Assembly: GCF_963678635.1 (NCBI RefSeq)
Contig: NC_087066.1
Span: forward strand, 64,424,282-64,488,281
Reading direction: 5' to 3'
From: Symsagittifera roscoffensis
Taxonomy: Eukaryota; Xenacoelomorpha; Acoela; Convolutidae
Length of the DNA: 64,000 nucleotides
In this document: positions 11,870-21,689 of the stretch, piece after piece
How the letters are laid out: each line of letters starts with the position of its first letter
Position numbering within the stretch: the stretch's first letter is position 1
Notes under the pieces: generated by a model
What the model was told of the DNA's origin: nothing
The model's database searches: none
The model's input: the letters and a program-made list of their open reading frames with translations, nothing else
Translations under genes and position numbers: made by a program

Positions 11870-12740
11870 GTAGTTATATCGTAGAGTTGGTCTCTTCAGC
11901 CTCGTTCAATGTGTATCCCGATAATTCGCTAGCGTCGTTTACAAACTTTTTACCGGATCAACTTGATTTTGAAGGGGAATGAGAAGTGGCTTTACAAGAA
12001 ATTTCTTATCCAGCCGTGTATAACAACGTGTGCTATGGAACGTTTTGGTACAGAAACGCAGATGATTGGTCCAAAAGTAAAGTATTTGGGAAATCTTTTT
12101 ATTACGGAAAAATAAAAGAATTCCATATAGAACCTGGATTCTATTAATCTGTGGACGAAATTTTGATTTCCATGAATTCTGTTTTGAAAAAGGTAACGAA
12201 AATCAATCAAAATAATTTGAAATGGGAACTAAACCCAATTTACCGCAAATTACAAATCAAGTTACCAAATCGATCATGCGGAAATTATTTTGCAAGCAGC
12301 GATCTACGGACAACCACGGGTTTTGATTCAGACTTCTATGATTATCCTGAATCTCAAAATGCTCCTATCCAATTGATATACAAAGAATTCACTCAGTTTT
12401 GGTTTACACGGACATTGTTGAATACTCTGTGCTCGGAGACACTAAAGTTCCAATACTGAGATATTTTCCGTTAGAACAGAAGATTTCAAGAGAAAGTTTA
12501 TCTGTTACTTAAACGACTAATTACTTTTGCTTTGATAAATTACAATTCCGAAAACTTTTACGTAACTAATTTCACTCAATTAAAATTGAGCTTCGCGCGC
12601 ACACAGGAGAAAAAATACCTTTCGTCTCGAACAGTTGCACCAGTGTTACGCTACTATTTCGGAAACAGTAATTCAAATTCACTGAAGTCTTTTTATTTCA
12701 CAAAAAATGGATGCACGGACTTCATTACCATATTTTAGAG
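11870..12740 (+). pseudogene. Minor capsid (penton-type) protein of the Polinton
   Basis: The segment beginning at about 11872 has the hallmarks of the Polinton minor capsid protein: a VELVSSASFNVYPDN stretch, a SFTNFLPDQL stretch and a VALQEISYPAVYNNV stretch. It continues through 12151-12459 and 12532-12738 in shifting frames. This protein forms the penton-type single jelly-roll capsomer in the family. In-frame stops at about 11980 and 12146 and several later frame changes show decay. Its place between integrase and major capsid genes fits the usual order. Confidence 0.75.
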
Positions 12741-12973
12741 GAGTACCACTACAGAGAGGTCGTGGATTGGGAGCGTCGGCTGGGACAGTGGTTCGTACCG
12801 CTTTCCTATTTTTGAAAAAAATTTAGTTCTTGCTGCAAAAAGAACTGGAAGAGGTTTATTTGAAACGGGAGCATCGGAAGTGGGTAATGTCATATCAGGA
12901 AAAACTAACATAAAAAAGGCGGTAAAACGGAGAGCGAGAGAAACTATTAGGAAACAAATAGGAAACTATTAAA
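12707..12973 (+). pseudogene. Small Arg/Gly-rich Polinton virion protein, frameshifted
   Basis: A short frame beginning with an ATG at 12707 encodes a Tyr/Arg/Gly-rich start (YFRGVPLQRGRGLG). After a frameshift it continues to a very basic C-terminus (KKAVKRRARETIRKQ) ending near 12973. It overlaps the end of the minor capsid frame and precedes the major capsid gene. Small basic proteins in this place are common in Polintons, but I cannot assign a precise role; DNA binding or core protein is an inference from the charge. Confidence 0.45.
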
Positions 12974-13056
12974 AAAGAAAAAACGGAAACCAGTTAAAAT
13001 GAAGAAAAAGATTGAAAACAGTCGGACTTATTTTTTCAGAAACATTAAAGAATAAA

Positions 13057-14157
13057 ATGCCATCCTTCCATGAAAGTGCATCTCATTCCTCCTTGGAACT
13101 ATTTGACAAAATTTCGCTTTTGGAACATGTTCAATGGTCCAATATTCAACAAATTTTTCCTATCAACTCACTGAATGAAGCTAGTATCGAATTCCAACTG
13201 GAAACAGATCGAAATATATTCCTGGATCTACAAGAAATTGCTCTAAGTCTCAAATTTTCCGTCCTTAAGGGGAATCGGAAGATAGAAGATGCCGATGATG
13301 TGTACCTAGTTAACAATTTTTTACACTCGCTTTTCTTAAATGTTGGAGTCTATTTGAATAATGAACAAGTGCATACCTCAAACGGTCTTTATCCTCATAA
13401 AGCATTCCTATCAAACGAGTTATCAGGCACAAAAGAAAGAAAAGAAGCCATAACTATTGGGCAAGGTTACACATATGAAGCAAATCCTAATGATAAAACT
13501 GCGCAAGTATTTATTGATCGAAAAACGGAAACTCTTAAAGACGAAATTGAAGTGTACGGTCCACTTGCAGTTGATTTATTCACCTGTGGTAAATTACTTC
13601 TTCCAAATGTTAATGTTTGAATAAGACTCATTCGATCACGACCTCAATTTTATCTTTCCACTGATAGTACTTAAGAAATCCAAGTAAAAATTACAGCCGC
13701 ATCTCTTAGCAGACAGGTAGCTTTCGATGCACACAAACTCCTGGAAATCAAGTCCAAAATACGAAAACAACCAGCTGCTTACAACTACATAGAATCTGTC
13801 CCAAAATTATATATTATTCCCAAAGGGCAAAATCAATTCATTCAAGAGAACATTTTCAATAATGGACCAATCCGATACCTGGCAATAGCAATGGAAATTA
13901 ATGGATCTTTCACTGGACAGAAGAAATAGAACACTTTTAACTATTGGAAATTTGGTCTTCGAGAGGTTAAAATTGTTCGCGGAAATCAGACTGTAATCGA
14001 AATGAAGTGTGAAGACAACTTGAGACCATTCGTTGAAACCATGAAAGCGTTGAAACTCACGGATGATGGACCCGGAATTAATCTGAATATCTATGAAAAT
14101 AATTATGTTTTAGCTTTTGATCTAACTTCTATGCAAGCATCAAATGTTTATTTGTAA
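13057..14157 (+). pseudogene. Major capsid protein (double jelly-roll) of the Polinton
   Basis: An ATG at 13057 opens a 188-codon frame containing ISLLEHVQWSNIQQIFPI, LEFQ/ETDRNIFLDLQ-like strand patterns and NGLYPHKAFLSNEL, typical of the first jelly roll of Polinton major capsid proteins. It stops at 13618. The second half continues from about 13621 in a neighbouring frame, with the LIRSRPQFYLSTD and FGLREVKIVRG stretches, to about 14157. It has further in-frame stops near 13670 and 13927. The whole matches the family's usual length only when all segments are counted. The gene is broken. Confidence 0.82.
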
Positions 14158-14181
14158 TACCATGATGTTGTTACATGAAAC

Positions 14182-14661
14182 ATGAAACTGGTACTGTCAC
14201 AAAACATGGATAATGAACAACTTCGAAAAATAATTTTTTCTGTAGGATCTCTTCGCTACCGATTTCTAGGATGCTACCCTGCCAATTTCACCCCAAAAAC
14301 TCTACCAAGAAATTCCTTTTGTATTATTAATACAGATGTTGCTACAAGTCCTGGGACACATTGGATACTTATTGCGAGAAAAGGTGATCAATTCTATTTT
14401 GGAGATTCTTTAGGAAAAAATGTTGACCATTACAAAAATATTCAATTCAATGATCCTTTAACACATCTGATAGATAAAAACAATCAGAAAATGGATTTAT
14501 GCGGACTCTATTGTATTTATTTTTCCTATACTCTATACTCAAATTGTAAAAATTTTGTTGTTGATGATTATTATATTATGCGTTTTTTTCACAGTACTTG
14601 TAATTCACTCTTTTTTACAACTATATTTTACAAACAAGTGAAACGGAAGTTCTTTTTTTAA
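14182..14661 (+). CDS. Adenain-like cysteine protease of the Polinton
   Basis: Open frame of 159 codons, the best preserved enzyme of the element. A His sits in a GTHWILIA segment (about residue 56), an Asp in FGDSLG (about residue 74), and the nucleophile Cys in MDLCGLYCIYF (about residue 111). This gives the His-Asp-Cys arrangement of adenovirus-type maturation proteases that cleave capsid proteins during assembly. The gene follows the major capsid gene directly, as is usual. Starts at 14182 and at a second ATG (14206) are both possible. The C-terminal 30 residues are Phe/Lys-rich and may be read past a lost stop. Confidence 0.82.
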   Translation: MKLVLSQNMDNEQLRKIIFSVGSLRYRFLGCYPANFTPKTLPRNSFCIINTDVATSPGTHWILIARKGDQFYFGDSLGKNVDHYKNIQFNDPLTHLIDKNNQKMDLCGLYCIYFSYTLYSNCKNFVVDDYYIMRFFHSTCNSLFFTTIFYKQVKRKFFF

Positions 14662-14680
14662 GTCTGAGCAACCTCAAAAA

Positions 14681-15298
14681 TTAAGCTTCCTTTTGACTCT
14701 TTTTGCTTGACTGAATATCCACCTTTTCTCCATTCGATAACAGAAGATGCGATCTATCCAACGTCTCATTCGGGGTGTCAGTTTCCTTTTGAAATGAAGA
14801 GTCGAACTTTCTCTTTTTATTTACACGCGGAGAAGTGAAAAGAATAGAGGACATAGCATTCGGAGATGGAGTTTTTTCTTTATTTTTTATATCACTTGTC
14901 TCTTTCTCGCTTTCTCTGGGAATCACTCTATCCCAGTCATTTTCTAAATTCGAAATCAACTCAAACTCCTCCTGAGCCATTACAAGTCCTAACTGGTTTT
15001 CCGTCATCGTTTGCTCACAGACATCATAATCACAAAAATGATGGCGCACACTTTGTGGAGTTGTTGTAATATCCATATTTTCTCTAACGTTGAGGGATCT
15101 TTTTTTAATATTATTCCAATAAAAGTCAACTTCTACTTGCTCATCGTGAATATCCGAATCCACTGTACCGACATAATTATTCTACTCTTTAAAAAGAACC
15201 TCCGGAATAGTTGCCACATCACGGACCTGCCATTCTCCTTTCCTTGTTTCGAATGTTTTTACAATCACAACATCTTCTCCATATGATGGAATGTACAT
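14681..15298 (-). pseudogene. Unknown minus-strand gene convergent with the protease
   Basis: An open frame of 160 codons (15163-14681) has no ATG of its own. It continues in frame upstream through a single TAG (15182-15184) to an ATG at 15296-15298, giving about 205 codons with one nonsense codon. The product is acidic in the middle and Lys/Ser-rich at the end (KKRKFDSS, SSKKSQKEA), with a likely nuclear localisation cluster around the KKRK. I recognise no family. It ends only 19 bp after the protease stop. It could be an accessory gene of the Polinton or a captured host gene. Confidence 0.45.
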
Positions 15299-15524
15299 GA
15301 ATACTTTTCTCCAATCACAAACTGTTCTCTTTGATCGACATAATCTAAGAAAAAAAAATTCCAGTTCACATTCTTAATCGTTCAATTTGTGAGAGCGAAA
15401 AACTTCTGATCTAATTGCAGGATTCAGCTGAAAAGAGTAGAAAACATTGCCAGCAATTTTTCTAAGTTTTTTTTCGTAATTTTCCGTAAGAGCACGGGTC
15501 TGAATATAAAAAACTTCTCGAAAA

Positions 15525-16013
15525 CTACTGGGAATTAAGCGATTTTTATGAAAAAAAAGTGCTCTACCTTCACTGCAAAGCAGTGAAAGCCGGGATTTTT
15601 GCGTAAAATAAAAATAAGTAAAAAAATGGGAAAAAATTTCGAAAAATAACTCGCAAGGGTCTATATACAATATATAAGTACTTAATTGAGAAATATAAGT
15701 GAAACCGATTTTTTTTGCTCACAGAACAATTTTTGATTTATTATTTGTATTTCTTCTTGCGAGAGTGATAAACATCTTATCTGTTGGCTAGATTTAACTT
15801 GGGAGTGTAGTAGACATTGCCAGTAATTTTTCGAAAACTACTGTGAATTAACCGATTTTTATAAAGAAAAAGTGCTCTACTTTCACTGCGAAGCAGTGAA
15901 AGCCGGGATTTTTGCGTAGAATAAAAATAAATATAAAAAAATTTGGACTCGCAAGGGTCTATATATATAATATATGAGTATTTAATTGAAAAATAAAAGT
16001 GATACAAGAATTT
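15525..16013. repeat. Two diverged copies of a 190-bp repeat with a conserved hairpin
   Basis: Bases 15525-15715 and 15828-16013 are alike. Each contains a perfect stem TTCACTGC / GCAGTGAA with a 3-base loop (about 15569 and 15882), followed by GCCGGGATTTTTGCGTA and, further on, ACTCGCAAGGGTCTATATA. The two copies differ in the loop and flanks but not in the stem. The role is unknown; they lie just outside the last Polinton-side gene. Confidence 0.75.
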
Positions 16014-17494
16014 TTTTCACCTCACAAAACAGTTTTTCTTATTTATTATTTGTTTTTCTTCTCATAACCAGACAATGATTGAGTTACAGAACGAAGGGTG
16101 GAGTTCAAGTCATTGATAGGAAAAGAAAAAAAGTTCCCTGAACCCTTCAGTGGGGAAAGAAAAGTTTCAACCTTAAATTGCAAAAAATGAAAAGTTAATT
16201 GGAGGAAGTCTTACTGAATGAATGACTGAAGTCACTGAAAAATTGAGAGACGGATGAATAAGCAAGAGTATTTGAAGTCTGAGTTAGATATTGGATGTTG
16301 GAGGCAGGATCGATTGATAAATTAAGCTGTGTAAGGTAGTAAAAAAATTGTGAGCAAGATAATGAAATAAGAATCCAATTCAAAACGATTATCAACCAAT
16401 TTTATGAAAAGACTAATAGGGATTTCACTTTATAGGAAAGCAGATTGTCGAAATCTTTAGATAGTACAATTTCAAGGAAAATTCTTTTGGAGAACAGAGT
16501 GGGAAAGAAATAGATTATAAATTGCTGGAAATGAATGAATGATTTAATTGATCTAACTTATGGAATGGATTGTCCAGTTTTCAATTATTTTATCGAAGCA
16601 GATTTGGAAATTTGAGAACTCAAAGACTCAAGTGATTTGTTTTGGGAAACTTAAGGATGCAAGTTTTATTAAGTATTGCTAGTAAAAGAGTCGCGGAGGA
16701 ACGTTCAGGAAAAAAAATATCGGGAGTTTTTGATTGATCAAATGTTAGAGATTGAGCCAAAGATAAATCAACAAGATTAGCTGAAGAAATTGAATGGAAA
16801 TATAATCAAATCAGATCGAACTCAATCAAAAGAAGTGATTGTCAGAGATTCAAACTTTTTGTTTCTAAGTTTTGAGACCGAAATTGTTAGGAACTACGAG
16901 AAAAGCAACAATGAGATATATTAAAACTGAACCTGAACTGTGATGTAGATTGATCAAGAAAAACTTCTATTGGTTCATTCGATTGAATTTCTTTCATTGG
17001 CTAAATATAAGTTTAGGAAATCAATGAAGCTGAGAATTTTTAATTTCAATAGATTATAGAAAGATGTTTAATCAAGGATAATTAATTTTCAGGGGGCTTA
17101 GGGACTTATCTTGGATTGAAAATTTTTAATCGGAAAAATAGATTAAGTTACTTCAGTTCAATTCGCGATAAGCTGATAATCTTCAGCGAGATTCAAATCA
17201 ATTACAAAAAATTACTTCAAGTGAAAAAGTTAATCTGATAAGAGTTTTTTTTCCTCAGCGATGTCATAGAGTTATCCACTTAATTAACAATTGAAAAAAA
17301 TTTCCCCAATGATTCCGGTTATGTACCCCCAAAAATTAACGCAAGTGAAAAAATTAATCTGATAAGATCTTTATTACGCCCCCCCCCCCCGAGAAAAAAA
17401 AGATTAGGCTAATTGAGTAACATAGTCACGCGACTTTGACAGGTTGACCTCGCTCCGAAAATATACCTGATCTCTTGTTGCTCTATACTACTCA
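16014..17494. other. AT-rich gene-free stretch
   Basis: No gene was supported. There is an imperfect pair around 17213-17245 and 17340-17370 (a shared AGTGAAAAA-TTAATCTGATAAGA core), and a run of C residues at about 17380-17391. Short open frames here are consistent with chance. Confidence 0.5.
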
Positions 17495-17554
17495 GTCCCA
17501 TTTGTACCAAAATAACAAATCAATCGCGTTAGTACCAAAAAAAAAACAATTGGC

Positions 17555-20500
17555 CAAAGCCGACTACTTCAAGCTCTTGTTGTTGTTGTTGTTAGCCCAC
17601 GCGGGTCGGGTTGGGCTCTTCTGTCTCCAGGTCAAGGAACTTAGCAACCTCTACCGGCCGAAGCCACAGGTCTGCTGGGGTGAGTGGGGAGGGGTTTTGG
17701 GAGCGGTTGAAAAGGTGACATGTTGTGTGGGGGGCAAGGGAACAGGTTGGGCAAAGGTGGGAGATGGAGCTGTCGAGGCGGGATAGGTAGGTGTTAAGGA
17801 GCCGGCTGTAGCCAGACCGGAGTTGGGAGAGCTTACAGCGCGTGGGAGAGATTTTTCAGAGCGGTCAATCTTTGGGGGAGGGATGCAAATAACTTTAGAC
17901 GGAGGGGTTTCGGCCAGGAACTTGTTTACAAGGGAGGTATGGTTGTCTTTTAAAATTGGTTTGTAGTAGTTAAAAATAAAAGTGGAGACTTCGTCTCGGT
18001 CGTCCAGAACTAGAGGGTGGTTTGCGTAGGCTGAAAAGTCGGTTAAAATTTTCTGGGTGTCTTCTTTGAAGCAGCTTATAATTGAGGGGCGAAGTAGACG
18101 GGGAGGAGGGGGATGTGAATGTATAAAATTAATGGGATGGTGGGAACGATAGGTAGAGATAAAAAATTGAGATGACAGAAGGGTATGGTGGTCTTTGACC
18201 GTTAGGATTTCAGATTCACTGTGCAGGTGGGCAGTGGAACTCATTAGTTTTGATCCAGTAACAACGCGAAGGGATTGGTTTTGGGCAACCTGCAGGCAAT
18301 TTATGGAGGTGTTACTTGATGCGTGGGACCATGCGGGGGCTGCATAGTCAAGTATGGGGCGAATTAAAGCTTTAAAAGTTAGGTGGAGGGTTTCTTTGGA
18401 GTGACCCCAGGTTGATCCTGCTAATGCCTTCAGGATTCCGATCCTGCGTCTGGCCTTTTCAGCGGATTGTTTGCAGTGAGTGGCAAAACAAAGTGTTGGA
18501 TCAAATGTCACCCCTAAGATTGTTGGATTTTTGTTTAGGGGTAGCGCCTCGTTATTCAAAAGAACACTAGGTGTTTTATTAAATTCTTTGTTATAAGAGG
18601 AGAAAAGTGTAACTGATCCTTTAGAGGACGCGAAACTTAGTTTGCGTGAGGTGAAAAAATCGTAGAGCCTTTTTAGGTAGCTATTGATGGAGTTTGAGGC
18701 GATATCAATATTGGAACTGCTTGCGAAGGGGTGGAAATCGTCTGCATACGAAACAAGGTTTACATTATCGGGAGGTGGCGGTGCATCATGCACATAAAAA
18801 TTGAAGAGTGTGGGTGATAAAACAGAACCTTGGGGTACGCCACAGTGGATTATTCGATGGGGGGATGTGTGTTCACGGAATGAGGTGGCAGCCTGTCGAC
18901 CATTAAGGTAATTACTTAGCCAGCGGACTAGACTTCTTGGGAGGGGAGTGTCATGAACGAGTTCCACAAGTGAGCGATGACACACCATGTCGAAAGCCTT
19001 AGATAAGTCAAGTGTGGCCAGTACCGTACGTTTAGGGGGGCGATTTTGGTTAAAACCGTCTGAAATGTAAAATTCGAGAGTGGAGAGAGCTGTGGTGGTG
19101 GAGTGAAAAGGGCGGAAGCCGTGTTGGTGTTTGGCGTTGGGGAGATGTTTGGTAAAGATGGGGTGAACGAGCCTCTCCAGAATTTTAACAGCTGGGCAGA
19201 GTAAGGATATAGGTCTGTAAGATGTTGATTGTTTAAGATCCTTATTGGGCTTTGGAAGCGGTGCAATTTTTGAATTTTTCCAAATTTGGGGGATAATGTG
19301 TTCGGACAAAGAGATATTAAAAAGGTATGTTAAGTATTGAGTAGCAAGTGGGCCGAGATGTTTAAGATGTATATTACAAAGGCCGTCGGGACCTAGCGCT
19401 CGCGATGGTTTGCTGTCTGCAATGGCTTGTTTAGTATTTTCAGGGGTAAAAATTGGGCTGTCTGACAGCGGTAGTTTGACAATTTTTCTTCTCGTTATAC
19501 GAAGGAGTTTGTCAGAGACGTGGGGTCTGGCATTTGTGAATTGTTTGTTAAAAGAGCTGGTAATATCACGAGGTGAGTGTATGGGTTTAGAACCAAAAGT
19601 AATGGGGTGTCTTCCTGCCACGGGCTTAGATCCATTTAAGGAGCGTACCACTTTCCAGAACTTTCTGGCACCAGTGCGGTAGTCGCAAGTCCGGAGGAAT
19701 TCTCGCCATTTATTTTCTTTGTCCTTTGCTGTCTGTTTCATGAGTCTACAGTTCAGTTGGGATATGACTTCTGGGGGGAGATTTTGTTGTCGGCTTAAAT
19801 CTCTTTCGGCGGCAAGGGCAGTGGACTCGGGGGAAAGAGAGGGAGTGAAGTGGCGAATACGGCCAGCGGGGATGTGGTGGCGTGCTGCCCTGAGCACCAG
19901 GTCCCTCAAGAATTTCTCTCCGGCGGCAACTCCGGAAGGTGGAACTGCTGAAAAGAAACCCTCCTCAATTTCCTCTGTGAATTTGATCCAATCTGCTTTT
20001 AAAAAATTTTTAAAAGTCCTTTTAGGTGAAAAATTTATAAAATCATCCAAGGGTAGTTCTAGAAGAATGGGTAGGTGATCTGATCCTAGAGATTTAATTG
20101 GGGTCCATGATGTGGAGAGTAAGAGCGATTGGGATGCGAGGGAAATATCTGGTGACGAGAGTTGGTTTTCTGAGTTAAAAGGGACTCTGGTTTGTGTGTC
20201 ATCATTTAATGGTGCAAAGGTGGATTCGGTTATTTCATTGCTAAGTACAGAGCCGCGTTGATCTTCCTCGATGTTGGAGTTCCATAGTTGTGAATGTGCG
20301 TTGGCATCCCCGAGTACTAAGGCGTCCCCAGGTTCAAGTAGTTCGGCAAGGGACGCAGAGTAACCAGGGGGACAGCTCGAGCGAGGGGGGATGTAGAAAT
20401 TATAAATACGAAGCTTGGATGAACTGGCTACCACTGATATGCCCATAGCCTCTAGTGTTCCATCGTTGTTAATATTTATTTCTTCGTATTGTATCGACTC

Positions 20501-21530
20501 ATGTATGGCTATGAGAAGACCGCCCCCTTCTTTTTCTCGATCTTTTCTAATTAAAGTGTAGTGTGAGCCAAGTGAGGGGTTTCGAGATTTCTTTCTTAAT
20601 TTAGTTTCTTGGAAGACAGCAATATGAATTTGATTTTGAGATAAGAAAGCAGCAATTTCGGGTGCTTTTCCGGAGATACCGTTGCAATTAAATTGAAGGA
20701 TTTTTAAAAGGCCTTTGGCGGGGTGTGGTGAACTATTTACATTATTAATAGCAGTATGATTAAAATGGTTGTTTGAACTTGAGTTATTTACACTATTTAC
20801 ACGATTACGATTTGCGCGATTTTGGGAGGAGGAATTATTATTCGAGGAGGTGGGAAGGGTGGGAGGGGGAGGGGGGTTAGGGAGGTGGGGTTGGGGGGCG
20901 GTTAGGGAAGTTGAACAAGTTTGGGAGTTGGGGGTGGTCAAGTTAGAGGACCTGGTGCCTGGGGGAGGTAAAATGTAGGTAGAGGTACAGGTAGGGCAAT
21001 AGTAGTCAGGGTGGTGTTGGTTAAGGTGGGTAAGACCACTACATTTAAGGTGAATGTAACCACAGATGTGGCACCAGACACTGGGCTGGGTGCGTTTGAT
21101 GCGGAAAGAGCAAGGGGAGCAAAAGTAAGGCCCTGGACCAGGGTTTGGATTAATGCCGGAGCGGAGTAGTAGTATAAGGATGAGCAGACGGAGCAGCCTG
21201 GCCGGCTTCAGACGCTCCGTAACCGAAAACCCGGAGACTTCTGAGCTTCTCCCGACCCAATGGGAGGGGGGCTTGACGCCATTTGCATCTTGGTGGGGCC
21301 CAAGATGTCGGATCCACCACTGGAAGGCGGCGTCGTCTGGATCCACTTCAAGCTCTTGGTTTAAGGTCGCCGATGGGCGGGCTACGCGCGCGTCGCCTCT
21401 TTGCGGCGATACCCGGCTCTTATTTTCGTATAGAGTCCTACGCTCTTTTTGGCAAGCTCGCAACACGTTGGAGCGACTGCGGCGGTCACTATTCTACTGT
21501 TTAATTTTGTTTGAATAGTAGAAAACTAAT
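17555..21530 (-). mobile_element. Non-LTR retrotransposon (LINE), nearly intact
   Basis: A full-length or near full-length LINE on the minus strand. A single long ORF carries finger, endonuclease and reverse transcriptase. The 3' end is a CAA-type microsatellite (TTGTTG run at 17577-17595 on the plus strand), as in several LINE clades that end in simple repeats rather than poly(A). The GC content is clearly higher than the neighbourhood, which together with the open ORF indicates a recent arrival. It inserted into an older inverted-repeat element. Confidence 0.9.
17651..21466 (-). CDS. LINE polyprotein: PHD-like finger, AP endonuclease, reverse transcriptase
   Basis: The ORF has 1,271 codons and no internal stop. 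In order it shows: a hydrophobic stretch (about residues 91-101) ending in an NPNPGP motif (106-111); a Cys/His finger of PHD type (about 115-165); and a Pro/Asn-rich linker. Next is an apurinic-type endonuclease (about 255-470; LQFNCNG, FQETKL, GDANAHS, GSDHLPI), then a reverse transcriptase (about 640-1000; YRPISLL, DLSKAFD, GVPQGSVLSP, catalytic YADD near 905). No RNase H is evident. The layout fits the jockey/CR1 side of LINEs. The frame has no ATG before the endonuclease: after an upstream TAG the first possible starts are GTG/TTG type, and the first Met is at about residue 338. The real initiation point is therefore unclear. Confidence 0.9.
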   Translation of the reverse strand: MLRACQKERRTLYENKSRVSPQRGDARVARPSATLNQELEVDPDDAAFQWWIRHLGPHQDANGVKPPSHWVGRSSEVSGFSVTERLKPARLLRLLILILLLRSGINPNPGPGPYFCSPCSFRIKRTQPSVWCHICGYIHLKCSGLTHLNQHHPDYYCPTCTSTYILPPPGTRSSNLTTPNSQTCSTSLTAPQPHLPNPPPPPTLPTSSNNNSSSQNRANRNRVNSVNNSSSNNHFNHTAINNVNSSPHPAKGLLKILQFNCNGISGKAPEIAAFLSQNQIHIAVFQETKLRKKSRNPSLGSHYTLIRKDREKEGGGLLIAIHESIQYEEININNDGTLEAMGISVVASSSKLRIYNFYIPPRSSCPPGYSASLAELLEPGDALVLGDANAHSQLWNSNIEEDQRGSVLSNEITESTFAPLNDDTQTRVPFNSENQLSSPDISLASQSLLLSTSWTPIKSLGSDHLPILLELPLDDFINFSPKRTFKNFLKADWIKFTEEIEEGFFSAVPPSGVAAGEKFLRDLVLRAARHHIPAGRIRHFTPSLSPESTALAAERDLSRQQNLPPEVISQLNCRLMKQTAKDKENKWREFLRTCDYRTGARKFWKVVRSLNGSKPVAGRHPITFGSKPIHSPRDITSSFNKQFTNARPHVSDKLLRITRRKIVKLPLSDSPIFTPENTKQAIADSKPSRALGPDGLCNIHLKHLGPLATQYLTYLFNISLSEHIIPQIWKNSKIAPLPKPNKDLKQSTSYRPISLLCPAVKILERLVHPIFTKHLPNAKHQHGFRPFHSTTTALSTLEFYISDGFNQNRPPKRTVLATLDLSKAFDMVCHRSLVELVHDTPLPRSLVRWLSNYLNGRQAATSFREHTSPHRIIHCGVPQGSVLSPTLFNFYVHDAPPPPDNVNLVSYADDFHPFASSSNIDIASNSINSYLKRLYDFFTSRKLSFASSKGSVTLFSSYNKEFNKTPSVLLNNEALPLNKNPTILGVTFDPTLCFATHCKQSAEKARRRIGILKALAGSTWGHSKETLHLTFKALIRPILDYAAPAWSHASSNTSINCLQVAQNQSLRVVTGSKLMSSTAHLHSESEILTVKDHHTLLSSQFFISTYRSHHPINFIHSHPPPPRLLRPSIISCFKEDTQKILTDFSAYANHPLVLDDRDEVSTFIFNYYKPILKDNHTSLVNKFLAETPPSKVICIPPPKIDRSEKSLPRAVSSPNSGLATAGSLTPTYPASTAPSPTFAQPVPLPPTQHVTFSTAPKTPPHSPQQTCGFGR

Positions 21531-21689
21531 GTAATAACTCGTTGGCTCACATTTCGACCAATCAGAAATCGAGTTGGCAATTTTGGTACAAATGGGACCG
21601 ATTTTTCATTTCGGTACAAATGAACGTTGATACAAATGGGACTTCACCTACTCAGTGCACCTATCAGTACAATATACAAATTGCACTAA

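Larger units (their letters stand above)
1..15298. mobile_element. Degraded Polinton/Maverick element, left part duplicated
   Basis: The region carries the Polinton gene set: protein-primed family B DNA polymerase (minus strand), then on the plus strand an FtsK/HerA-like ATPase, a retroviral-type integrase, minor and major capsid proteins and an adenain-like protease. This combination is diagnostic of Polinton/Maverick elements, which encode virion morphogenesis genes and integrate through their own integrase. Almost every gene has in-frame stops or frameshifts, so this copy looks dead. The terminal inverted repeats were not found: the left end lies outside the window and the right end is unclear, somewhere after 14.7 kb. 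The right limit given is the last ORF that is plausibly part of the element. Confidence 0.9.
17495..21633. repeat. Terminal inverted repeats of a small element split by the LINE
   Basis: AGTCCCATTTGTACCAAAAT at 17494-17513 is matched in inverse orientation at 21579-21598. A variant copy lies at 21618-21633 (ending CAAATGGGACT). Everything between is accounted for by the LINE insertion plus short flanks. This suggests an older MITE-like element whose two ends are now 4 kb apart. I could not define an exact target-site duplication. Confidence 0.55.

Noticed and set aside
15525-16013. CRISPR-like or LTR repeats
   Set aside because: There are only two diverged copies with no regular spacers, no LTR hallmarks and no retroelement between them.
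19410-20078. Plus-strand open frames of 90 and 119 codons opposite the LINE
   Set aside because: They are antisense shadows of the reverse transcriptase ORF with GC-rich composition.
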